The translations under genes and the position numbers were made by a program. A stretch of 10,266 nucleotides of DNA. Origin: Serpens sp035306625. GTDB lineage: Bacteria > Pseudomonadota > Gammaproteobacteria > Pseudomonadales > Pseudomonadaceae. Location of the stretch: positions 1 through 10,266 of the forward strand of contig DATGNS010000204.1 of assembly GCA_035306625.1 (NCBI GenBank). The letters run 5' to 3'. Numbering within the stretch: the stretch's first letter is position 1; each line of letters begins with the position of its first letter. The notes beneath the pieces are model-generated. The model was not told the DNA's origin, searched no databases, and saw nothing but the letters and a program-made list of their open reading frames with translations. Shown here piece by piece: positions 1 through 5,236 of the stretch.

Positions 1-1
1 C

Positions 2-421
2 GGGGTGCTGGCCACCATCGCCCTGGCGTTCAACCTGGTGCTGCTGGTCGGTCTGATGTCGGTGATCGGCGCCACCCTGACCCTGCCGGGTATCGCCGGC
101 ATCGTGCTGACCCTGGGCATGGCGGTGGACGCCAACGTGCTCATCTACTCCCGTATCCGCGAAGAGCTGAAGAACGGGCTGTCGGTCCAGCGGGCCATTC
201 ATGAGGGCTTCGATCGCGCCTACACGGCGATCATCGACAGTAACCTGACCACCCTGCTGATCGGCGCCATCCTGTTCGCCCTGGGCACCGGGCCGGTGAA
301 GGGCTTCGCGGTCACGCTGTCGCTCGGCATCCTGACCTCGATGTTCACCGCCATCATGTTCACCCGCGGCCAGGTCAACCTGCTCTTCGGCGGTCGCAAC
401 GTGAAGAAACTGTGGATCTGA
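2..421 (+). CDS. secD: Protein translocase subunit SecD, C-terminal part (5' end outside window)
   Basis: SecD forms the SecDF complex with SecF in the inner membrane and uses proton flow to help the SecYEG/SecA translocon pull proteins to the periplasm. Only the last 139 codons are visible and the reading frame is open to the left edge, so the gene is 5'-truncated by the window and not broken. Several hydrophobic membrane segments can be read. Between two of them lies the RND-type SecD signature GMAVDANVLIYSRIREEL, with the conserved membrane Asp and the following basic/acidic stretch. The protein ends in NVKKLWI and a TGA stop. secF begins 10 bases after the stop, so the two are co-transcribed. 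The assignment rests on the signature and the SecF neighbour. The missing N-terminal periplasmic domain cannot be assessed. Confidence 0.96.
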   Translation, partial: GVLATIALAFNLVLLVGLMSVIGATLTLPGIAGIVLTLGMAVDANVLIYSRIREELKNGLSVQRAIHEGFDRAYTAIIDSNLTTLLIGAILFALGTGPVKGFAVTLSLGILTSMFTAIMFTRGQVNLLFGGRNVKKLWI

Positions 422-431
422 GGGCCAGGCC

Positions 432-1346
432 GTGATCAAGAAAACCATTCCCTTCATGGCGATCCGCAACCTTGCGTTCGCCGTTACCGTCGTGCTGACC
501 CTGGTCGGCATCGGCGCCCTGGTGGTCAAGGGCCTCAACTTCGGCCTGGACTTTACCGGCGGCACCCTCATCGAGTTGCAGTACGAGCAGCCGGCCGACC
601 TGGAGCGCATCAAGAGCGAGCTGGGCCAGGCGGGCTACACGGATGCGGTGGTGCAGAGCTTCGGCGCCACCACCGATGTGCTGATCCGCATGGCCGGGGA
701 CGATCCTCAGCTGGGTGCCAAAGTCGGCGAGGCGCTGCGTGCCATCGACCCGGCGGCGCGCTTCGAGATCAAGCGCGTCGAGTTCGTCGGGCCGCAGGTG
801 GGCGAGGAGCTGCGTGACCAGGGCGGCCTGGCCATGCTGCTGGCCCTGGGCGGCATCCTGGTGTACCTGGCGTTCCGCTTCCAGTGGAAGTTCGGCGTGG
901 GTGCCATCGCCTCGCTGGCCCACGACACCATCCTGACCCTGGGCCTGCTGGCTCTGCTGGAGGTGCCGTTCGACCTGACGGTGCTGGCTGCGGTGCTGGC
1001 GATGATCGGCTATTCGCTGAACGACACCATCATCATCTACGACCGCATCCGCGAGAACTTTCGTGTGCTGCGCAAGGCGAGCCTGATCGAGAACATCGAC
1101 ATCTCGGTCACCCAGACCCTGCTGCGCACCATGGCCACCTCGTTCTCCACGGCGCTGGCGCTGCTCGCCCTGCTGTTCTGGGGTGGCGACGTGCTGGCCG
1201 GCTTCGCCATCGCCCTGCTGATCGGGGTGGTGGTGGGCACCTACTCGTCGGTGTACATCGGCGCCACGGTTCTGGTCTGGCTGAAGCTGACCAGCGAGGA
1301 CCTGATTCCGCCGGCCACCGAGGAAGCAGCCGACGAAAGGCCCTGA
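432..1346 (+). CDS. secF: Protein translocase subunit SecF
   Basis: SecF is the partner of SecD in the inner-membrane complex that drives late steps of Sec export with the proton gradient. The 304-residue length is normal for the family. Visible parts are a first membrane helix at about 12-32, the N-terminal motif FGLDFTGGT (37-45), a short periplasmic domain, VEFVGPQVG (116-124), and five further hydrophobic segments. GYSLNDTIIIYDRIREN at 193-209 is the family signature. Asp198 and Arg232 sit 34 residues apart, as do the functionally important Asp213/Arg247 pair of E. coli SecF (equivalence inferred). Translation starts at GTG 432, seven bases after AGGG. That sequence overlaps the secD stop region, which suggests translational coupling. 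No terminator is seen directly after the gene. Confidence 0.98.
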   Translation: MIKKTIPFMAIRNLAFAVTVVLTLVGIGALVVKGLNFGLDFTGGTLIELQYEQPADLERIKSELGQAGYTDAVVQSFGATTDVLIRMAGDDPQLGAKVGEALRAIDPAARFEIKRVEFVGPQVGEELRDQGGLAMLLALGGILVYLAFRFQWKFGVGAIASLAHDTILTLGLLALLEVPFDLTVLAAVLAMIGYSLNDTIIIYDRIRENFRVLRKASLIENIDISVTQTLLRTMATSFSTALALLALLFWGGDVLAGFAIALLIGVVVGTYSSVYIGATVLVWLKLTSEDLIPPATEEAADERP

Positions 1347-1372
1347 ACCGCTTCCTGCCCATTCTAGTCCAA
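1345..1372 (+). promoter_or_regulatory. Candidate AlgU (sigma-22/sigma-E type) promoter for the glycine-zipper gene
   Basis: GAACCG (1345-1350) and TCCAA (1368-1372) are separated by 17 bases. This resembles the AlgU consensus GAACTT-N16/17-TCNNA. The -35 element overlaps the secF stop codon, and transcription would start near 1378, about 35 bases before the GTG at 1413. The last two bases of the -35 box differ from consensus, so this is a candidate only. Confidence 0.4.
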
Positions 1373-1412
1373 GGCACGGTTTTTCTGATTCCCGTGCGGA
1401 CTGGAGGTGGCA

Positions 1413-1949
1413 GTGAAGAAATCGATGCTCGTCGGCGTGGTGCTCGGCGCAGTGGGGGTAACGGCAGGCGGAGCGCTGGCGACCTATCAGTGGGCGGGTG
1501 ATCGCGAGCCGAAGTTCGCCACCGTCCTGGATGTGAAGCCGGTAAAGGAGACCGTGCGTACTCCGCGCCAGGTCTGCGAGGAGGTCACCGTCACCCATCA
1601 GCGTCCCGTTCAGGACCAGCATCAGATCGCCGGCACCGCCATCGGCGCGGTGGTGGGCGGGCTGATCGGCAACCAGGTCGGCGGCGGCAGCGGCAAGAAG
1701 CTGGCCACCGTGGCCGGTGCGGTGGGCGGCGGCTACGTTGGCAACAAGGCGCAGGAGCGCATGCAGGCCAACGATACCTACACCACCACCGAAACCCGTT
1801 GCGAGACGCTGCAGGATACCCACGAGAAGGTGGTCGGCTACGACGTCAGCTACGAGCTGGCGGGCCAGCGTGGCACCGTGCGCATGGAGCGTGAGCCGGG
1901 TGCGCGGATCCCGGTGCGCGATGGCCAGCTGGTGCTGGCGGAGCAGTAG
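1413..1949 (+). CDS. Glycine-zipper 2TM domain envelope protein (YcfJ-like), function unknown
   Basis: This is a 178-residue protein with a positively charged start (MKKSM) followed by a Gly/Ala-rich hydrophobic segment at about 6-24, read as an uncleaved signal anchor or signal peptide. A polar region with Cys55 follows. A glycine zipper at about 72-115 consists of two small-residue helices (GTAIGAVVGGLIGNQVGGG and VAGAVGGGYVGNK) around a GSGKK turn. The C-terminal domain has a second cysteine (Cys130), so a periplasmic disulfide is possible. There is no lipobox. The layout matches the glycine-zipper 2TM family (YcfJ/SlyB-like) often seen beside secF in Pseudomonas. An in-frame GTG at 1407 lies too close to GGAGG (1403-1407) to use it, so I chose GTG 1413, which is spaced 5 bases from it. 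The biochemical role is not known. An envelope or stress-related role is inferred from the fold and the candidate upstream promoter. Confidence 0.85.
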   Translation: MKKSMLVGVVLGAVGVTAGGALATYQWAGDREPKFATVLDVKPVKETVRTPRQVCEEVTVTHQRPVQDQHQIAGTAIGAVVGGLIGNQVGGGSGKKLATVAGAVGGGYVGNKAQERMQANDTYTTTETRCETLQDTHEKVVGYDVSYELAGQRGTVRMEREPGARIPVRDGQLVLAEQ

Positions 1950-1964
1950 ACAGAACCGCGAACA

Positions 1965-1998
1965 ATGAAAAAAGCGCCCCTCGGGGCGCTTTTTTCAT
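1965..1998. terminator. Bidirectional intrinsic terminator between glycine-zipper gene and suhB
   Basis: The sequence is an almost perfect palindrome. Arms 1965-1979 and 1984-1998 are complementary over 15 bp around a CTCG tetraloop. The core is GCGCCC/GGGCGC, flanked by six A's on one side and six T's on the other. Each strand therefore gives a GC hairpin followed by a U-tract. It starts 16 bases after the glycine-zipper stop and ends 17 bases from the suhB stop, as expected for a shared terminator of convergent genes. Confidence 0.95.
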
Positions 1999-2014
1999 CT
2001 CTGCACGTCGGTCG

Positions 2015-2836
2015 TCACGCCTGGCGTTTCAGGCTCGGCCACAGGTGCGGCTGGATGGCGGTCAGCACAGCCTTGAAGCACTTGGTATTGCCGGCCACGA
2101 TATGACCCTTGTCGAGGAAATCGTGCCCGCCGGTGAAATCGCTCACCAGACCGCCGGCTTCCTGGATCAGCAGCACGCCGGCCGCCATGTCCCATTCGGA
2201 CAGGCCGAATTCCCAGAAGGCGTCATAGCGGCCCGCGGCCACGTAGGCCAGGTCCAGGCTGGCGGCGCCGGCACGGCGGATGCCTGCGGTCTCGCCCACC
2301 AGGCTGCGGAACATGCCCAGGTAGTTGTCCAGGTGATCCAGCTGGCTGTCGCGGAACGGGAAGCCGGTACCCAGCAGCGCGCCTTCCAGGCCCTTGCGGT
2401 TGCTTACGCGGATGCGGCGCCCGTTCAGCGCGGCGCCACGGCCGCGGCTGGCGGTGAATTCTTCCTGGCGCACCGGGTCCAGTACCACCGCGTGCTCCAG
2501 GCGGCCCTTGTACTTGCAGGCGATGCTTACGGCAAAATGCGGCACGCCGCGCAGGAAGTTGGTGGTGCCGTCCAGCGGGTCGATGATCCACTGGTAGTCC
2601 GCCCCTTCGCCCTTGCCGGCGATCTCGCCGGTCTCTTCGCCCTTGAAGCCGTGGTTGGGGTAGGACTTGCGCAGCAGATTGATGATGCATTGCTCGGCGG
2701 CAAGGTCGATCTCGCTGACGTAATCCTTGGCTTCCTTCTCGTTGGCCGCGACGGCGTCCAGGCGTTCGATGGAGCGGAAGATCAGTTCACCGGCGCTGCG
2801 CGCAGCGCGCAAGGCGATGTTCAGCATGGGCTGCAT
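2015..2836 (-). CDS. suhB: Inositol-1-monophosphatase family protein SuhB
   Basis: SuhB is a Mg2+-dependent inositol monophosphatase. In gammaproteobacteria it is also known as part of the rRNA transcription antitermination complex, and in Pseudomonas it affects virulence gene expression. The 273-residue product has the metal-site motifs of the family: GEETG at 66-70, WIIDPLDGTTNF at 83-94 (Asp86 and Asp89), and WDMAAG at 215-220 (Asp216), followed by QEAGG. The reading frame stays open upstream to 2926, but the family N-terminus MQPMLNIALRAARSAGELI starts at ATG 2836. On the minus strand AGGTG (2845-2849) lies 8 bases ahead. The gene is transcribed toward the glycine-zipper gene and away from trmJ. 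Catalytic residues are intact. Which of the two roles dominates cannot be judged from sequence. Confidence 0.97.
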   Translation of the reverse strand: MQPMLNIALRAARSAGELIFRSIERLDAVAANEKEAKDYVSEIDLAAEQCIINLLRKSYPNHGFKGEETGEIAGKGEGADYQWIIDPLDGTTNFLRGVPHFAVSIACKYKGRLEHAVVLDPVRQEEFTASRGRGAALNGRRIRVSNRKGLEGALLGTGFPFRDSQLDHLDNYLGMFRSLVGETAGIRRAGAASLDLAYVAAGRYDAFWEFGLSEWDMAAGVLLIQEAGGLVSDFTGGHDFLDKGHIVAGNTKCFKAVLTAIQPHLWPSLKRQA

Positions 2837-2871
2837 GGGGAGGACACCTGGGCTGTTAAAGAAAGCCGGGA

Positions 2872-2877
2872 ATCTTA
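2872..2877 (-). promoter_or_regulatory. Possible -10 element for suhB
   Basis: On the minus strand TAAGAT lies 35 bases upstream of the suhB ATG and fits a sigma-70 -10 box. No convincing -35 hexamer is found 16-18 bases further upstream, so the promoter is tentative. Confidence 0.3.
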
Positions 2878-2909
2878 CCAGAAAGCCGCGCCGGGAGTGA
2901 GTGCCCATT

Positions 2910-2976
2910 GGCCGGCAAATGCTCATGCCGGTGTGAGGAGATGCGCACCGGCATGGCGGCCGGCAATGCTCATCGG
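2910..2976. repeat. Nested direct and inverted repeats in the suhB-trmJ divergent region
   Basis: Two near-copies of one element face the same way. The first, at 2910-2931, is GGCCGGCAAATGCTCATGCCGG. The second, at 2958-2976, is the same but lacks one A and one GC. Between and overlapping them is a perfect 10-bp inverted repeat, CATGCCGGTG (2924-2933) and CACCGGCATG (2946-2955). It extends by one G-U and one G-C pair to a 12-bp stem with an 8-base loop. The region lies just upstream of a possible trmJ -10 box, so it may be a regulator site or a 5'-leader structure. No known regulator is assigned. Confidence 0.6.
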
Positions 2977-2977
2977 C

Positions 2978-2983
2978 TAAAAT
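2978..2983 (+). promoter_or_regulatory. Possible -10 element for trmJ (and cysE)
   Basis: TAAAAT fits a sigma-70 -10 hexamer 33 bases before the trmJ GTG, with transcription expected to begin near 2990. The sequence 17-18 bases upstream is GC-rich and has no good TTGACA match. The promoter may be weak or activator dependent, and the repeats at 2910-2976 cover the place where the -35 box would lie. Confidence 0.35.
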
Positions 2984-3016
2984 TCCGCCCCTTCCGATTT
3001 TCAGGTGGAGAAGGGC

Positions 3017-3796
3017 GTGCTACAGAACATCCGCGTGGTGCTGGTCAATACCAGTCACCCCGGCAATATCGGCGGGGCGGCCCGGGCCATGAAGAACATG
3101 GGCCTGTCGCGCCTGGTGCTGGTCGATCCCGAGGAGTTTCCCAGCCCCAAGGCCGTTGCGCGCGCCTCCGGAGCCACCGATGTGCTGGACAATGCCCAGG
3201 TGGTCGCCACCCTTGAGGAGGCGCTGGTCGGCTGCAGCCTGGTGCTGGGCACCAGTGCCCGTGACCGGCGCATTCCCTGGCCGCTGCTGGATCCGCGCGA
3301 AGGCGCGGGCAAGACCCTGGAGCAATTGGAGCAGGGCGGGGAAGTGGCTCTGGTGTTCGGCCGCGAATACGCGGGTCTGACCAACGAGGAATTGCAGCGC
3401 TGCCAGTATCACGTGCACATTCCCTCCGATCCGGAGTTCGGTTCGCTGAACCTGGCCGCGGCCGTGCAGGTGCTCACCTATGAGGCGCGCATGGCCTGGC
3501 TGGCGGCCCAGGGTGCGCCGACCAAGATGAACAAGGTGGAGACCACCGCCATCCTGGATACCCAGCCGGTGACCATGGACGAGCTGGAGCGCTATTTCCG
3601 CCATCTGGAAGAGACGCTGGTGGAGATCGGCTTCCTGGATCCGCAGAAGCCGCGCCATCTCATGGCACGGCTGCGCCGGCTGTACGGGCGCAGCGGCATC
3701 ACCAAGCTGGAAATGAACATCCTGCGCGGCATCCTCACCGAAACCCAGAAGGTAGCGCGGGGCGAGCCCCACAAGCGGAGAGCAGACGATGTTTGA
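3017..3796 (+). CDS. trmJ: tRNA (cytidine/uridine/adenosine-2'-O-)-methyltransferase TrmJ
   Basis: TrmJ is a cytoplasmic SPOUT-family enzyme that uses S-adenosylmethionine to 2'-O-methylate tRNA position 32. The 259-residue product shows the three knot motifs: NTSHPGNIGGAARAMKNMG (11-29, with Asn17 and the catalytic-type Arg23), LVFGREYAGLTNEEL (112-126), and IPSDPEFGSLNLAAAVQVL (135-153) forming the SAM-binding trefoil knot. The C-terminal helical dimerisation region ends in a family-typical KLEMNILRGILTETQK stretch. Translation could begin at GTG 3005, but GTG 3017 matches the family start (ML-x-x-IRVVLVNTS) and sits 6 bases after GGAG (3007-3010). The gene overlaps cysE by 8 bases, so the two are very likely one transcript. 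suhB lies divergently upstream. Confidence 0.96.
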   Translation: MLQNIRVVLVNTSHPGNIGGAARAMKNMGLSRLVLVDPEEFPSPKAVARASGATDVLDNAQVVATLEEALVGCSLVLGTSARDRRIPWPLLDPREGAGKTLEQLEQGGEVALVFGREYAGLTNEELQRCQYHVHIPSDPEFGSLNLAAAVQVLTYEARMAWLAAQGAPTKMNKVETTAILDTQPVTMDELERYFRHLEETLVEIGFLDPQKPRHLMARLRRLYGRSGITKLEMNILRGILTETQKVARGEPHKRRADDV

Positions 3797-4574
3797 TCGC
3801 ATGCGTGAGGATATTCGAAGCGTTTTCAGTCGCGATCCGGCGGCACGCAACGTGCTCGAGGTGCTGCTGTGCTATCCCGGTCTGCATGCGGTGTGGATGC
3901 ACCGCCTGGCCCATCGTCTGTGGCGCGCCGACTGGCGCCTGCTGGCGCGGCTGGTCTCCCATCTGAGTCGCTGGCTGACCGGCATCGAGATCCACCCCGG
4001 GGCGAAGATCGGCCGCCGCTTCTTCATCGACCACGGCATGGGGGTGGTGATTGGCGAGACCGCCGAGATCGGCGACGACGTGACCCTCTACCACGGCGTG
4101 ACCCTGGGCGGCACCAGCTGGAACAAGGGCAAGCGCCATCCCACCCTGGAAGACGGCGTGATCGTCGGCGCCGGCGCCAAGATCCTCGGCCCCTTTACCG
4201 TCGGTGCCGGCGCCAAGGTCGGCTCCAACGCGGTGGTCACCAAGCCGGTGCCGGCCGGCGTGACCGTGGTGGGCAATCCGGGGCGCGTGGTGGTCAAGAC
4301 CAATGGCGAGGAGCAGGCCAAGCGCAAGGCCATCGCGGAAAAGTACGGTTTCGATGCCTACGCGGTGGGCGAGAACATGCCCGACCCGGTGATGAAGGCG
4401 ATCGGTCAGCTGCTCGATCACCTGCACGCGGTGGATGGTCGCCTGGAGGAGATGAGCGGGGCGCTGAAGGCGCTGGGCTACTCCTGCGGCGAGCTGCCCG
4501 AGCTGCCGGCGGAGGACTTCGAGCAGATCAAGGAAGAGATACAGGGCGAGACGAAGTCGGCGGATCCCCGCTGA
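3789..4574 (+). CDS. cysE: Serine O-acetyltransferase CysE (short form)
   Basis: CysE transfers acetyl from acetyl-CoA to L-serine, making O-acetylserine, the carbon skeleton for cysteine. The 261-residue product has a short N-terminal helical part (1-62). A left-handed beta-helix of hexapeptide repeats follows at about 66-165, with GIEIHPGAKIG (65-75), DHGMGVVIGETAEIGDDV (81-98) and KRHPTLEDGVIVGAGAKILG (115-134). His82 and His117 correspond to active-site histidines of the family. Position 67 is Glu, as in the Bacillus-type enzyme, where E. coli has Asp143 (equivalence inferred). A charged helical tail of about 90 residues follows the beta-helix. ATG 3789 lies inside the end of trmJ, 8 bases after GGAG (3777-3780), which implies coupled translation. 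The gene immediately precedes the iscR promoter, so it supplies cysteine precursor next to the cysteine-consuming ISC operon. Confidence 0.96.
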   Translation: MFDRMREDIRSVFSRDPAARNVLEVLLCYPGLHAVWMHRLAHRLWRADWRLLARLVSHLSRWLTGIEIHPGAKIGRRFFIDHGMGVVIGETAEIGDDVTLYHGVTLGGTSWNKGKRHPTLEDGVIVGAGAKILGPFTVGAGAKVGSNAVVTKPVPAGVTVVGNPGRVVVKTNGEEQAKRKAIAEKYGFDAYAVGENMPDPVMKAIGQLLDHLHAVDGRLEEMSGALKALGYSCGELPELPAEDFEQIKEEIQGETKSADPR

Positions 4575-4649
4575 GGGTGCGCCGCCGGGGGTGGCCTGTT
4601 ATCATGCCGCCGCATCTTGCTGGCAAATCCGAGTGTTTCGATTGGTCAT

Positions 4650-4674
4650 ATAGTTGACTCAATTACTCGGACAT
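4650..4674 (+). promoter_or_regulatory. IscR type 1 operator upstream of iscR
   Basis: The 25 bases starting ATAGTTGACTCAATTACTCGG match the IscR type 1 consensus (ATASYYGACTRWWWYAGTCRRSTAT) at 21 of 25 positions by eye. They resemble the E. coli iscR operator. The site covers the -35 hexamer and most of the spacer of the iscR promoter, so [2Fe-2S]-IscR would block polymerase and shut its own operon when clusters are plentiful. I see only one such site in the gap. Confidence 0.9.
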
Positions 4675-4682
4675 TGGATACT
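4654..4682 (+). promoter_or_regulatory. Sigma-70 promoter of the isc operon
   Basis: TTGACT (4654-4659) and GATACT (4677-4682) are spaced by 17 bases, a good -35 and a fair -10. Transcription should start around 4689, leaving a leader of about 27 bases before the iscR ATG. The leader has no strong Shine-Dalgarno sequence, only GTGG at 4703-4706. The upstream part of the gap (4575-4649) holds no gene and no clear terminator for cysE. Confidence 0.85.
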
Positions 4683-4715
4683 TGCGCCAAACCAGCGAAC
4701 CTGTGGTCTTCCGCG

Positions 4716-5207
4716 ATGCGACTTACCACCAAAGGCCGTTACGCCGTCACCGCCATGCTCGACCTGGCCCTGCATGCCCAGCAGGGGCCGGTCTCCCTGG
4801 CCGACATCTCCGAGCGACAGGGTATCTCCCTGTCGTACCTGGAACAGCTCTTCGCCAAGCTGCGGCGCAATGAACTGGTCACCAGCGTGCGAGGTCCGGG
4901 GGGCGGCTACTACCTCTCCCGCGACACCCACAAGATTCAGGTCGCCGAAGTCATCGATGCGGTCAATGAATCGGTGGACGCCACCCGTTGCCAGGGGCAG
5001 GGTGACTGCCATTCGGGTGACACCTGTCTCACTCATCACCTGTGGTGCGATCTGAGCGATCGCATCCATGAATTCCTCAGCGGCATCAGTCTGGCCGACC
5101 TGGTCGGCCGCAGAGAGGTGCAGGAAGTTTCCCGGCGCCAGGACCAGCGCTGCTCTTCCGGCCAGAAGCCGCAACTCGACAAGATTCAAGCGTCCGCCGT
5201 GGAATGA
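4716..5207 (+). CDS. iscR: Fe-S cluster assembly transcriptional regulator IscR
   Basis: IscR is an Rrf2-family winged-helix regulator that senses iron-sulfur status. With its [2Fe-2S] cluster it represses the isc operon, and in other forms it controls a wider regulon. The 163-residue product starts with the family N-terminus MRLTTKGRYAVTAMLDLALH. It carries the helix-turn-helix around 27-50, the wing SVRGPGGGYYLSR (57-69), and cluster ligands Cys92, Cys98, Cys104 and His107, at the same positions as in E. coli. The reading frame is open upstream to 4617, but that extension would cross the promoter and operator, so ATG 4716 is taken. Ribosome binding signals are weak, which may keep regulator levels low. 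It is the first gene of the eight-gene operon and is autoregulated through the site at 4650-4674. Confidence 0.98.
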   Translation: MRLTTKGRYAVTAMLDLALHAQQGPVSLADISERQGISLSYLEQLFAKLRRNELVTSVRGPGGGYYLSRDTHKIQVAEVIDAVNESVDATRCQGQGDCHSGDTCLTHHLWCDLSDRIHEFLSGISLADLVGRREVQEVSRRQDQRCSSGQKPQLDKIQASAVE

Positions 5208-5236
5208 GTGGGCCGCCGCCAGTTAGGAGAGAGTCA

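Noticed and set aside
1374..1397. Hairpin GCACGG/CCGTGC between secF and the glycine-zipper gene as a secF terminator
   Set aside because: Only 6 bp with a 12-base loop, and the T-run lies in the loop, not after the stem, so it does not look like an intrinsic terminator.
375..1823. Long minus-strand open frame (482 codons) antisense to secF and the glycine-zipper gene
   Set aside because: Low-complexity His/Gln/Arg-rich translation with no recognisable domain. It is the usual antisense shadow of GC-rich codons and crosses two well-supported plus-strand genes.
2837..2926. 30-codon N-terminal extension of suhB
   Set aside because: The frame is open but the extension is not part of the family N-terminus and would cover the suhB leader and possible -10 box.
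2045..2980. Plus-strand open frame of 311 codons opposite suhB
   Set aside because: Ala/Gly/Gln-rich shadow of suhB with no motif. suhB on the minus strand has all its catalytic motifs.
4580..4596. GC-rich stretch after cysE as a terminator
   Set aside because: Only a short stem with a G-U pair can be drawn and no T-tract follows.
5204..5236. ATG overlapping the iscR stop as the iscS start
   Set aside because: The ATGA overlap is attractive, but AGGAGA precedes ATG 5237 at ideal spacing and the IscS family begins at that second Met.
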